64,000 bases of DNA. It comes from an uncultured Paludibacter sp. GTDB taxonomy: Bacteria; Bacteroidota; Bacteroidia; Bacteroidales; Paludibacteraceae. This document shows positions 55,806-64,000 of this stretch, in pieces; within the stretch, counting starts at the first letter, position 1; each line of letters begins with the position of its first letter. The translations under genes were made by a program, and so were the position numbers. The stretch spans positions 186,001 to 250,000 of the forward strand of contig CALCBD010000018.1 of assembly GCA_937897985.1 (NCBI GenBank). Direction: 5' to 3'. The notes below the pieces were generated by a model. That model saw only the letters and a list, made by a program, of their open reading frames with translations. It was not told the DNA's origin and searched no databases.

Positions 55806-57977
55806 ATGAACAGAATTTCACGTTTCACAATCATTCTTTCTATCTTACTTTCAGGTTCAATGTATTTATCAGCTCAAAACGAATGTTCAGCTGCTTTTAC
55901 TGTTGAAAGTAAAAAAAACCCGACATCAGCCTATATCGCTTATCCTACCCGAACAGTGTGTAGCTTAACCGATTACGATGAAACTGCATCGCCGGTTGCG
56001 ACAAATATATACGGCAGCCGGTCTGACAAGAGAACCACCGCCACCGGTTTTTATTATGCCAAACAAATCAACGGACGCTGGTGGGTGGTCGATCCGGATG
56101 GATATCTGAACATTTGCCGCGCTGTCAACGCCATTTCGAAGGGGACAGGATCCACTTCAACGCAACAATTTACGGCTAAGTTCGGAAGCACAACTACATG
56201 GATCAATGCCACCAAAGAACTGCTTTTCGATAACGGGTTTTATTGTGCCGGATCATGGTCATCCACTTCCGAAATAAAAGGCAATCCGAATCAAACTGCT
56301 AAACCGCTGGCTTACACCATTATTCTGAACTGGATGAGTGGCTACGGAGCAGGACGCACTTATCAGCAATCGGGACACATGGGATACCCCGAAGATGCGA
56401 TTTTCGTGTTCGAACAGGGTTTTGCTGACTACTGCGAAACAAAAGCACAAGCACTGGCAGCGAACAAAACCGACAAAAATATATTCGGCTATTTCAGCGA
56501 TAATGAACTCCCGTTTTACAACAAATGTCTGAATAAATTTCTTCGTTTGGGTAAAATATCGGCAACCGACGAAAACTATCTTGCTACTTTAAAATGGCTT
56601 TCGGACAATGGTTATACACCTGCCGATACCACCAATACTGAAATTCAGAAAAAATTTCTGGGTTATGTAGCCGAAATTTATTTCTCCACCGTTTACAATG
56701 CAATTAAAAAATACGACCCCAATCACATGGTCCTCGGTCCGCGTGTAAATATTTCCGAAGCACGTGAAAATCAGTATTTTATGCAGTCGGCAGGTAAATA
56801 TGTTGATATTCTGGCTGTTAACTACTATGGAGTGTGGACGCCAAATGTAGCCGCCAACATCAACTGGAGTAAAAACCTTGGAAAACCGTTCATGGTAACT
56901 GAATTTTATACCAAAGGCGACGATGTGCCCGGACTTACCAACTCAAGCGGTGCCGGCTGGATTGTCAGAACTCAGACCGACAGGGGTTACGCTTATCAGA
57001 ACTATACGCTCGGGCTGCTGGAATCAAAATGCTGTGTGGGCTGGCATTGGTTCAAATATATGGATAATGATCCTACCATCGCTAATGCAGAACCTTCGAA
57101 CATAGATGCCAACAAGGGGATTGTAAACACAGCTTATGAACCTTATGTCGACATGCTGGCTAAAATGAAGGAGATCAATCTGCAGGTTTACAATATAATA
57201 GACTATTTTGATGCGCCGAAAACAGTAAGTAAATTATATCCCGAAGCTGATGCTTATTTTAAAGGTGCTGAAAATCACGGAACCGATGAAACTCTTGGTA
57301 TAAAGCTGACCACCGATCCAAATACACACCGTGAAGCTTTTCTGAGGTTCGATTTGTCGGGCGTAAGCCCTGACGTTAAAAACGCGACACTGAAACTTTT
57401 TAATGTGCGAGCGGGCGATGCCAATGTAATTTATAAAGCAGAATTTGTGAGTGACGACAACTGGACCGAAAGCAGTATCACCCGGACAAATCATCCGGCC
57501 GGCATTTCCGAAATCGGACAATGGGCACACAATGGTGATGTAAGTATGGACGTGACACAGGTTTTTAGTACTGAATTGAATGGAGATAAAAAACTGACCA
57601 TTAAACTTTCGGGGGTAACTTCAACAGTTTCGCAGTTAGAATTTGGTTCGCGCGAAAATGCTGACGTCAACCTTCGTCCGTATCTTGAACTGATACAAAA
57701 TGCATCGGCTGTTCCTCAAATCAAAAAGCCGGAACAGAAATTCAGTGTCACACCCAATCCGACTCAGAAAAATTCAACTATACAGATTCTGATTTCCGGT
57801 CATCAGTCAGGAGCAAATCATTTTACAATAAGCGATTTAAAAGGAAAGATGCTTTTCAGAACTGATTTGTCATCGGAACAAACCAACCTGAACATCGCTT
57901 CACTTACCGGCGGAATGTATCTGCTTACTCTCACAAGTGCCACCGGTTTCTCAACTCAAAAACTTGTGGTGATTTAA
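55806..57977 (+). CDS. GH50/agarase-like glycoside hydrolase with DNRLRE-type module and T9SS domain
   Basis: Larger paralogue of the 31359 enzyme, 723 residues and probably displayed on the surface. It has a signal peptide (to about residue 23, SAQ). The TIM barrel (about 75-480) has RWWVVDPDGYLNICRAV, candidate acid/base Glu234 in GYFSDNELPF and candidate nucleophile Glu366 in MVTEFYTKGDDVPG. CCVGWHWFKYMDNDP follows. A DNRLRE/CBM96-like beta-sandwich (about 480-635, EAFLRFDLSGVSPDVKNATLKLF) comes next. The T9SS sorting domain covers about 650-723 (VTPNPTQKNSTIQI). The same core without the added domains lies at 31359, so one enzyme may act outside and the other inside the cell envelope. Confidence 0.75.
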   Translation: MNRISRFTIILSILLSGSMYLSAQNECSAAFTVESKKNPTSAYIAYPTRTVCSLTDYDETASPVATNIYGSRSDKRTTATGFYYAKQINGRWWVVDPDGYLNICRAVNAISKGTGSTSTQQFTAKFGSTTTWINATKELLFDNGFYCAGSWSSTSEIKGNPNQTAKPLAYTIILNWMSGYGAGRTYQQSGHMGYPEDAIFVFEQGFADYCETKAQALAANKTDKNIFGYFSDNELPFYNKCLNKFLRLGKISATDENYLATLKWLSDNGYTPADTTNTEIQKKFLGYVAEIYFSTVYNAIKKYDPNHMVLGPRVNISEARENQYFMQSAGKYVDILAVNYYGVWTPNVAANINWSKNLGKPFMVTEFYTKGDDVPGLTNSSGAGWIVRTQTDRGYAYQNYTLGLLESKCCVGWHWFKYMDNDPTIANAEPSNIDANKGIVNTAYEPYVDMLAKMKEINLQVYNIIDYFDAPKTVSKLYPEADAYFKGAENHGTDETLGIKLTTDPNTHREAFLRFDLSGVSPDVKNATLKLFNVRAGDANVIYKAEFVSDDNWTESSITRTNHPAGISEIGQWAHNGDVSMDVTQVFSTELNGDKKLTIKLSGVTSTVSQLEFGSRENADVNLRPYLELIQNASAVPQIKKPEQKFSVTPNPTQKNSTIQILISGHQSGANHFTISDLKGKMLFRTDLSSEQTNLNIASLTGGMYLLTLTSATGFSTQKLVVI

Positions 57978-58072
57978 GATATTATGTCAAAAAAAAAATT
58001 CCCGCCGTCATTTCGTCACAGATTAAAGCAGGAGTAAACCAAAATATTTCGCATTCGGTTCAGTGCCGACAA

Positions 58073-58134
58073 TCTGAAATTTTAAGATAAAGATATGAAT
58101 TATGTGCTTGAAGAAGGAATGTTTCGTATTTTTG
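58073..58134 (+). promoter_or_regulatory. Possible promoter of the GH3 operon
   Basis: The -7 box TATTTTTG (58127-58134) matches the consensus. TCTGAAAT (58073-58080) and TATGAATT (58094-58101) are 21 bp apart, but they sit about 5 nt closer to the -7 box than at the eight other promoters, so the operator part is uncertain. Confidence 0.4.
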
Positions 58135-58182
58135 TCGGAGGAAGTTCATCTACTTAAAACCGGATAGATTTTGAAGTAAAAA

Positions 58183-60390
58183 ATGATTAAACTTATGAAG
58201 CGCACATTTATTTTTCTGCTGATTTTTTGCAACACTTTTTTGTTGGTGGCAGGCAACAAGTTACCATTGTACAAAGATAAAAATGCACCCATCGAAAAAC
58301 GGGTGAATGATTTGCTGAAACGGATGACAACCGAAGAAAAGATAATGCAGACAAATCAGTGGACTTATGGAAAAAATGCCAACGAAAATAATATCGAAAA
58401 AATGCAGCGGGATGTCAGTCCCGAAATCGGTTCGTTGATTTACAGAAGTATAAGCCCGGTTTACCGCAATCAAATCATGAAAAAGGCCATGGAAGAATCA
58501 CGTCTCGGTATCCCGATTCTGATGGGTTTCGATGTGATTCACGGTTATCGTACAGTCTATCCCATTCCTCTGGCACAGGCCTGTTCATGGAACCGGGATT
58601 TGGTGAGTGACGCCTGTGCTGTAGCTGCGCGTGAATCCCGACTTTCGGGCGTCGACTGGACTTTTTCACCGATGATTGATGTGGCGCGCGATGCCCGCTG
58701 GGGACGAGTTGCCGAAGGTTATGGCGAAGATCCGTACACAAATGCTGAATTTTGTGTCGCTTCGGTAAAAGGTTATCAGGGTGCAAATCTTGCCGGCCAG
58801 TCTTCCATTGCAGCTTGTTTGAAGCATTATATCGGCTACAGTTTGTCCGAAGGTGGACGCGACTATCACGCGAGTGATGTGTCGGCTCAAACGCTCTGGG
58901 AAACTTTTATGCCACCTTACGAAGCGGGTGTAAAAGCCGGTGTGGCTACTCTGATGAGTGGTTTTAATGATATCAGCGGTGTTCCTGCCTCTGCAAATCC
59001 GTATACACTGACCGAAATTCTGAAAAAACGCTGGAAGCACGATGGTTTCGTGGTTTCGGACTGGGGCTCGGTGGAAAATCAGATTGCTCAGGGTTTTGCC
59101 AAAGATAAAAAGCAGGCTGCATATAATTCATTTATGGCTGGTGTGGAAATGGACATGGTGGACAATAATTATGTGGAGAATCTTCCCGACCTGATAAAAG
59201 AAAAGAAAATTCCACTGAGCGTTCTCGACGAAGCTGTTCGACGTATTCTCAGGATAAAGTTCCGTTTGGGACTTTTTGATGAGCCTTATGTGACAGAATT
59301 ACCTGAAAACGAAAGATATTACAAACCTCAGGACATGGAAGTGGCTGCACATCTGGCCGAAGAATCCTACGTTTTGCTTAAAAATAACAACAATATTCTT
59401 CCGTTGAAAAACCCCGGACGAATTGCGCTTATCGGACCAATGGTGAATGACAAAGTGAATATGATGGGTTCGTGGGAAGGTCAGGGTTTAGCTGAAGTGG
59501 TGGAAACTATTTTCGAAGGAATGAAAAAGGAATTTGCAGGAAAAGCAGCTCTGAATGTGGCCAAAGGCTGCGATTTTGAAGGCACCGACGAAAGCGGATT
59601 CGACGAAGCTGTACAATTGGCTCAAAAATCAGATGTGATTGTAGCCTGCATGGGCGAACGAAAAAAATGGAGTGGCGAAAATGCTTCACGTTCAACACTT
59701 GCTTTACCTGCTATTCAGGCTAAACTTATAACAGAACTCCGAAAAACGGGAAAACCCATCGTATTCGTTTTCTCGTCAGGTCGTCCTGTCGAACTTGATG
59801 TTTTTGAACCACTGTCGGAAGCAATGATTGCTATCTGGCAACCCGGAATAGCAGGTGGAACGCCGCTGGCAGGCATACTCTCAGGTCGTCTGAATCCTTC
59901 GGGGAAATTAGCAATAACTTTTCCGTTAAAAACCGGACAAATTCCAATGTATTACAATATGCGACAGTCAGCCCGACCAAAAGAAGGAAAGTATCAGGAT
60001 ATTCCCACAGAACCGCTTTATTGGTTTGGTCACGGGCTGAGTTACACTGATTATTCGTACGGTAAGGTACATCTTTCGGCAGATAAAATTAAAAAGAACG
60101 AAAAACTGATAGCCGAAGTGGAAGTAACAAATACCGGCTCTATGGATGGAAAGGAAACTGCTTTATGGTTTATTTCCGATCCGGTAGCCACGATAACCCG
60201 TCCCGCGAAAGAGCTGAAGTATTTTGAAAAAAGACTCATTAAAGCAGGTCAAAAAACGGTTTTTAAATTCGAAATTGACCCTTTGCGCGATTTGAGTTTT
60301 CCGGATAGTAAAGGTCTGCGCCGGTTGGAAGCCGGTGATTTTTACCTGACAATTAACGGACAGAAAGTAAAATTTGAACTGACAGATTAA
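58183..60390 (+). CDS. GH3 beta-glucosidase (BglX type)
   Basis: Exo-acting enzyme that releases terminal beta-linked glucose, probably in the periplasm. The 735-residue protein has a signal peptide (about 1-24). The N-terminal barrel has nucleophile Asp293 in GFVVSDWGSVEN, and RWGRVAEGYGEDPY and KHYIGYSLSEGGRDYH are typical of the family. The second domain has the acid/base region GERKKWSGENASRSTLALP. A fibronectin type III-like domain ends the protein (about 635-735). An in-frame ATG at 58195 is an alternative start. The second GH3 gene follows after 53 bp; the two differ clearly in sequence, so their linkage preferences may differ. Confidence 0.94.
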   Translation: MIKLMKRTFIFLLIFCNTFLLVAGNKLPLYKDKNAPIEKRVNDLLKRMTTEEKIMQTNQWTYGKNANENNIEKMQRDVSPEIGSLIYRSISPVYRNQIMKKAMEESRLGIPILMGFDVIHGYRTVYPIPLAQACSWNRDLVSDACAVAARESRLSGVDWTFSPMIDVARDARWGRVAEGYGEDPYTNAEFCVASVKGYQGANLAGQSSIAACLKHYIGYSLSEGGRDYHASDVSAQTLWETFMPPYEAGVKAGVATLMSGFNDISGVPASANPYTLTEILKKRWKHDGFVVSDWGSVENQIAQGFAKDKKQAAYNSFMAGVEMDMVDNNYVENLPDLIKEKKIPLSVLDEAVRRILRIKFRLGLFDEPYVTELPENERYYKPQDMEVAAHLAEESYVLLKNNNNILPLKNPGRIALIGPMVNDKVNMMGSWEGQGLAEVVETIFEGMKKEFAGKAALNVAKGCDFEGTDESGFDEAVQLAQKSDVIVACMGERKKWSGENASRSTLALPAIQAKLITELRKTGKPIVFVFSSGRPVELDVFEPLSEAMIAIWQPGIAGGTPLAGILSGRLNPSGKLAITFPLKTGQIPMYYNMRQSARPKEGKYQDIPTEPLYWFGHGLSYTDYSYGKVHLSADKIKKNEKLIAEVEVTNTGSMDGKETALWFISDPVATITRPAKELKYFEKRLIKAGQKTVFKFEIDPLRDLSFPDSKGLRRLEAGDFYLTINGQKVKFELTD

Positions 60391-60443
60391 ATTTTTGATA
60401 ATTTGCGGTTAATTTGATTATTAATGTTTTATAAAATTTCACC

Positions 60444-62648
60444 ATGACATTTTCATCTAAAACGAGAGCTTTATTTTTTATTTCTTTTTTTCAGATTTCA
60501 TTTTTATTTGCTCAAAAACCAATCTATACGGATGTAAATCAACCTATCGAAAAACGTGTTCAGAATGCTTTGTCGCTGATGACATTGCAGGAAAAAGTGG
60601 ACATGTGTCATGCTCAGTCCAAATTCAGTTCCAAAGGAGTTCCGCGTTTGGGAATTCCCGAAGTGTGGACCGACGACGGACCTCACGGTATTCGTGAAGA
60701 AGTTTTCTGGGATAAATGGAGCGGGGCAGGGTGGACGAATGATTCGTGTACTGCTTTTCCCGCACTGACTTGTCTGGCAGCATCGTTTAATCCTGAAATC
60801 TCGCTTTTGTACGGCAAAACCATCGGTGAAGAAGCCCGCTACCGGAATAAGAATGTCCTGCTTGGTCCGGGAGTGAATATCTACCGTACACCACTTAATG
60901 GCAGGAATTTCGAATACATGGGCGAAGACCCTTATCTGGCATCACGTATGGTTGTACCGTATATTAAAGGTGTACAGCAAAATGGTGTAGCGGCTTGTGT
61001 AAAACATTTTGCTCTCAATAATCAGGAAGAAAAACGAATGACCATCGACGTTCAGGTGAGCGATCGGGCTCTTCACGAAATCTATCTACCTGCTTTTAAA
61101 GCTGCAGTGCAGGAAGCTGGTGTCTGGTCTGTAATGGGGGCATACAATCAGTTCAGGGGACAACACTGCTGTCATAATGATTTGTTACTCAACAAAATTC
61201 TGAAGCAGGACTGGAAATTCGATGGTGTGGTCATCAGCGACTGGGGCGGAGTGCACAATACCGATCAGTCTGTTTACAATGGTCTTGATCTGGAAATGGG
61301 AACTTCGACCAACGGACTTACATCTAACGGAACATCTCCATATTCAGAATATTTTTTAGCAAATCCTTACCTGAATGGGTTACAATCGGGAAAATATGAT
61401 GTGAAAACACTCGATGAAAAAGTAAGTCGTATTCTTCGGCTTATTTTCCGCACCACCATGAGTGCCGACCGTCCGTTTGGTAAGTTTGTAAGTCCCGAGC
61501 ACTCTGAAGCAGCCCGTAAAATTGCCGAACAGGGAATTGTACTGCTTAAAAACGAAAAACAAACTTTACCGGTTGCGGTGGGGAAATATAGAAAAATAGC
61601 GGTTATAGGCGAAAATGCTGCCAAAAGTCTGGTCGTTGGAGGAGGTTCCTCGTCACTGAAGGTCGCTTATGAAGTTTCACCACTGGAAGGATTAAAGAAG
61701 AAATACGGAGCTGAAAATATAGTTTTTTCGTTGGGTTATGCATCAGGTCCTTCTGCTTATGGAAAAGAAATTTCATCGAAATTAAATGCTGACTCGCTTC
61801 TTGCAGCCGCTGTTGAAACTGCCAAAACGGCTGAAATAGTATTTTTTGTGGGGGGCCTGAATAAAAATCATTTTCAGGATTGTGAAGGTGGCGACCGAAA
61901 AACAATGGCAATGCCTTTCGGACAGGACAAAGTAATAAATGCGATTCAGGCAGTAAACAGGAATATTGTAGTAGTTCTGCTTAGTGGAAATGCGGTTGAA
62001 ATGCCATGGTTATCGAAGGTTCCGGCGCTTATTCAGGGCTGGTACTCCGGTTCGGAGGCTGGTAATGCATTGGCAAATATTATATCAGGTGATGTAAATC
62101 CATCGGGTAAGCTTCCTTTTTCATTTCCAAAAAAACTCACTGATAATGCTGCCATTTCCTTTGGCACTATTTCGTATCCCGGCGATGGAAAAAAACAGGA
62201 ATACCTCGAAGATATTATGGTGGGTTACCGCTGGTTTGATACAAAGAAAATAGAACCTCAGTTTGCTTTTGGTTACGGGTTGAGCTATACCACTTTCGGA
62301 TATGGGAAGGTAAAAACCGACAAAACAATCTACAATCAGTCAGATATTATAAAAGTGTCTTTTACGGTGACAAATACAGGGAAAACAGGAGGAGACGAAA
62401 TAACTCAGGTCTACGTTTCACAACCCGATGCATCGGTCGTGCGTCCGGTAAAAGAACTGAAGGCATTCAGCAAAATCAGCCTCAGACCGGGTGAAACCAA
62501 AATAGTAGAACTAGAAATTAAAGTACAGGATCTGGCATTTTACAACGAAAAAAACCGTCAATGGACTGTTGAACCAGGCACTTTCATTATTTCAAATGCT
62601 GCGTCGGCTGCTGATGTGAAAAGCAAAACAAAAATTGAAATCATATAA
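60444..62648 (+). CDS. GH3 beta-glucosidase-type glycoside hydrolase
   Basis: Second GH3 enzyme, 734 residues. It has a signal peptide (about 1-24). The barrel contains LLGPGVNIYRTPLNGRNFEYMGEDPY and nucleophile Asp266 in GVVISDWGGVHN. The second domain has VGGLNKNHFQDCEGGDRKTMAMP, where the Glu of CEGGDR is the likely acid/base. A fibronectin type III-like domain ends it. This is the beta-glucosidase subgroup with an EGxDR motif, different from the BglX-type neighbour. It is cotranscribed with the GH3 gene at 58183. Substrate could be beta-1,3- or beta-1,4-linked glucose or xylose. Confidence 0.94.
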   Translation: MTFSSKTRALFFISFFQISFLFAQKPIYTDVNQPIEKRVQNALSLMTLQEKVDMCHAQSKFSSKGVPRLGIPEVWTDDGPHGIREEVFWDKWSGAGWTNDSCTAFPALTCLAASFNPEISLLYGKTIGEEARYRNKNVLLGPGVNIYRTPLNGRNFEYMGEDPYLASRMVVPYIKGVQQNGVAACVKHFALNNQEEKRMTIDVQVSDRALHEIYLPAFKAAVQEAGVWSVMGAYNQFRGQHCCHNDLLLNKILKQDWKFDGVVISDWGGVHNTDQSVYNGLDLEMGTSTNGLTSNGTSPYSEYFLANPYLNGLQSGKYDVKTLDEKVSRILRLIFRTTMSADRPFGKFVSPEHSEAARKIAEQGIVLLKNEKQTLPVAVGKYRKIAVIGENAAKSLVVGGGSSSLKVAYEVSPLEGLKKKYGAENIVFSLGYASGPSAYGKEISSKLNADSLLAAAVETAKTAEIVFFVGGLNKNHFQDCEGGDRKTMAMPFGQDKVINAIQAVNRNIVVVLLSGNAVEMPWLSKVPALIQGWYSGSEAGNALANIISGDVNPSGKLPFSFPKKLTDNAAISFGTISYPGDGKKQEYLEDIMVGYRWFDTKKIEPQFAFGYGLSYTTFGYGKVKTDKTIYNQSDIIKVSFTVTNTGKTGGDEITQVYVSQPDASVVRPVKELKAFSKISLRPGETKIVELEIKVQDLAFYNEKNRQWTVEPGTFIISNAASAADVKSKTKIEII

Positions 62649-62689
62649 ATTCTCATTTCAAGCTTATCATTAATATTAAGGTATTTCTT

Positions 62690-62745
62690 TGTGTTCTCCG
62701 CGTCTCCGTGGTTATTAATATTCACCACAGAGGCTCAATGGAAGT
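62690..62745. repeat. Short palindromic intergenic repeat
   Basis: CTCCGTGGT (62704-62712) and ACCACAGAG (62724-62732) form a stem with one G-U pair and an 11-nt loop, preceded by TTTGTGTTCTCCGCGT. From memory, similar CTCTGTGGT-type palindromes are dispersed in intergenic DNA of many bacteria. Only one copy is seen here. Confidence 0.4.
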
Positions 62746-62790
62746 ATTTCATTCAAACATCCTGATTTGCGACTGTTCAAACCCGATTAT

Positions 62791-62858
62791 TTTGGTCAGA
62801 TTTCAACCCTTTTTGAAATACATTCCAACTAATTCAGAAGGATAAAATTGTATTTTTA
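62791..62858 (+). promoter_or_regulatory. Promoter with TTGGTCA-class direct-repeat operator for the last GH2 gene
   Basis: Half-site 1 TTTGGTCAGAT starts at 62791 and half-site 2 (TTTGAAATAC) at 62812, 21 bp apart. The -7 box TATTTTTA (62851-62858, one mismatch) starts 39 nt after half-site 2. It aligns without gaps with the promoter at 14818, including CCTTTTTGAA before and within the second half-site. Confidence 0.5.
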
Positions 62859-62883
62859 CAAACCATTTAATAATTATACCAAA

Positions 62884-64000
62884 ATGAATAACCGGTTAAA
62901 AATCACAACACTTTTCATTCTGACAATGATGGTTTGCACAGTTTCGGCTCAAACAATACTGACAAATCCATATTCAGGAAATCATGCAGAACTTCTGAAT
63001 GGCAAATGGAACGCATTAATCGACGTTTTTTGCATGGGCGAAGCGAATGCCGTTTTTAAAAACCGCCCTCAACCCTTAACCGGCAAACCAATAGAATATA
63101 CATTCAATGAGGGATTCAGGCTTGATGTGCCTGGCGATTTTAACTCACAACTGCCCGAATTGTTGTATTATGAAGGTAATGTGTGGTATCAGCGCAAAAT
63201 TACAATTCAAAAGTCGGCAACAAAAAGACAATTTCTGTATTTTGCAGGGTCAAACTACATTACAAAAGTTTGGCTTAATGGTATTTTTGCGGGTGAACAC
63301 GAAGGTGGTTTTTTACCTTTTCAGTTCGAGATTACCGGTTTGGTCAAAGAGGGAGAAAACGATCTGGTGGTAATGACCAATAACAACCGAAGAGCAGATT
63401 ACATCCCTGCTATGAATTTCGACTGGTGGAATTACGGTGGCATTACCCGCGATGTTTTTTTGATTGAAACACCACCTGCCTATATCAGCGATTATTCCGT
63501 TCAGCTCAAAAAAGGAACTAAAAATGTACTGGCAGGTTATGTGAAATTAGAAGGAACAGCTGCCCCGCAAAATGTTGAAATTGTAATTCCCGAACTGAAA
63601 ATCACCAAAAGACTAACTACTGATACAACAGGTTTGGCAAAATTCGAAATTGAAGCTAAACCACAACTCTGGGAACCTTCGTTCCCGAAATTGTACGATG
63701 TGGAAATTTTGACTGCAAAAGATACCATAACCGAACAAATCGGTTTCCGCACCATTGAAACTAAGGGCAGCAATATATTGCTCAATGGCAAGCCGGTTTT
63801 TCTCAAAGGCATCAATTTTCATGAAGAAATTCCTCAACGCAGGGGACGGGCATATTCCGATGCCGATGCTGAAGTGCTTTTGACAGAAGCCAAAGCATTG
63901 GGATGCAACTTTATCCGTACTGCTCATTATCCTCAAAATGAGCGAATTGTGCGTTTAGCCGAAAAATCCGGATTAATGATATGGGAGGAAATTCCGGTGT
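62884..64000 (+). CDS. GH2 exo-glycosidase, 3' end beyond the window
   Basis: Open reading frame of at least 372 codons that runs off the window edge, so the active-site residues are not visible. It has a signal peptide (to about residue 23, SAQ), a jelly-roll sugar-binding domain (LLYYEGNVWYQRKITIQ, EHEGGFLPFQFEITG, NFDWWNYGGITRDVFLIE), an Ig-like domain, and the start of the barrel (LNGKPVFLKGINFHEE, GCNFIRTAHYPQNERIVRLAEKSGLMIWEEIPV). It is a close relative of the GH2 protein at 40236 in both layout and motifs, so the two are probably paralogues with related substrates. Confidence 0.9.
   Translation, partial: MNNRLKITTLFILTMMVCTVSAQTILTNPYSGNHAELLNGKWNALIDVFCMGEANAVFKNRPQPLTGKPIEYTFNEGFRLDVPGDFNSQLPELLYYEGNVWYQRKITIQKSATKRQFLYFAGSNYITKVWLNGIFAGEHEGGFLPFQFEITGLVKEGENDLVVMTNNNRRADYIPAMNFDWWNYGGITRDVFLIETPPAYISDYSVQLKKGTKNVLAGYVKLEGTAAPQNVEIVIPELKITKRLTTDTTGLAKFEIEAKPQLWEPSFPKLYDVEILTAKDTITEQIGFRTIETKGSNILLNGKPVFLKGINFHEEIPQRRGRAYSDADAEVLLTEAKALGCNFIRTAHYPQNERIVRLAEKSGLMIWEEIPV

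Noticed and set aside
62884..64000. Treating the last GH2 gene as a truncated pseudogene
   Set aside because: The frame is open to the window edge with no internal stop; it is cut by the window, not by mutation.

Overview
The window reads as one large carbohydrate-utilisation region of a Bacteroidetes (probably Bacteroidales) chromosome. The evidence is four SusC/SusD pairs, a hybrid two-component regulator, promoters with the Bacteroidetes -7 box TAnnTTTG, no Shine-Dalgarno sequences, and at least eight proteins ending in type IX secretion (T9SS) type A sorting domains. Both sulfatases are of the Ser type, which fits an anaerobe. DNA is AT-rich. I see no rRNA, tRNA, CRISPR array or intact transposase. 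I do not name a genus.

Layout. 1-645: non-coding leader. 646-10167: SusC-SusD-SusC'-SusD'. 10184-10362: palindromic element. 10502-15666: two secreted T9SS proteins flanking a GH128-like enzyme, then a strong terminator. 16239-18599: GH16 and GH29 operon. 18613-20442 (minus): FAD oxidoreductase, divergent from 20711-25676 (GH128-like enzyme and two sulfatases). 25690-25828 (minus): remnant of an AAA ATPase gene. 25965-29885 (minus): the hybrid two-component regulator. 30234-32786: GH10 and a GH50-like enzyme. 32943-39937: three large beta-helix-like T9SS proteins, a 54-residue peptide gene and a tandem 9-bp repeat. 39991-40202: second palindromic element. 40236-55616: GH2, a clan GH-A enzyme with CBM6, a second SusC-SusD-SusC'-SusD' set and a surface glycan-binding lipoprotein, ending at a 13-bp hairpin. 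55806-64000: second GH50-like enzyme, two GH3 enzymes and a GH2 gene cut by the window edge.

How it works together (inference). T9SS-exported endo-acting enzymes (GH128-like, GH-A/CBM6, GH50-like) cut a polysaccharide at the surface. SusD and SusE-like lipoproteins bind the products and SusC channels import them. Periplasmic GH3, GH2, GH29 and sulfatases finish the oligosaccharides. GH16, GH128 and GH3 point to beta-1,3-glucan; GH50-like enzymes, GH2, GH29 and sulfatases point to a sulfated galactan or fucose-containing glycan. The locus may serve a mixed algal or plant wall; the substrate is not settled by sequence alone.

The most striking non-coding signal is a shared promoter scaffold. 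At eight promoters two direct half-sites lie 21 bp apart, and the second begins 39 nt before the -7 box. The half-site sequence falls into four classes: TTGAACCG-like, TCTGGAAGAT-like, TTGGTCA-like and ATGTAC-like. This groups the genes into sub-regulons that could answer to different AraC-type regulators, only one of which is encoded here.
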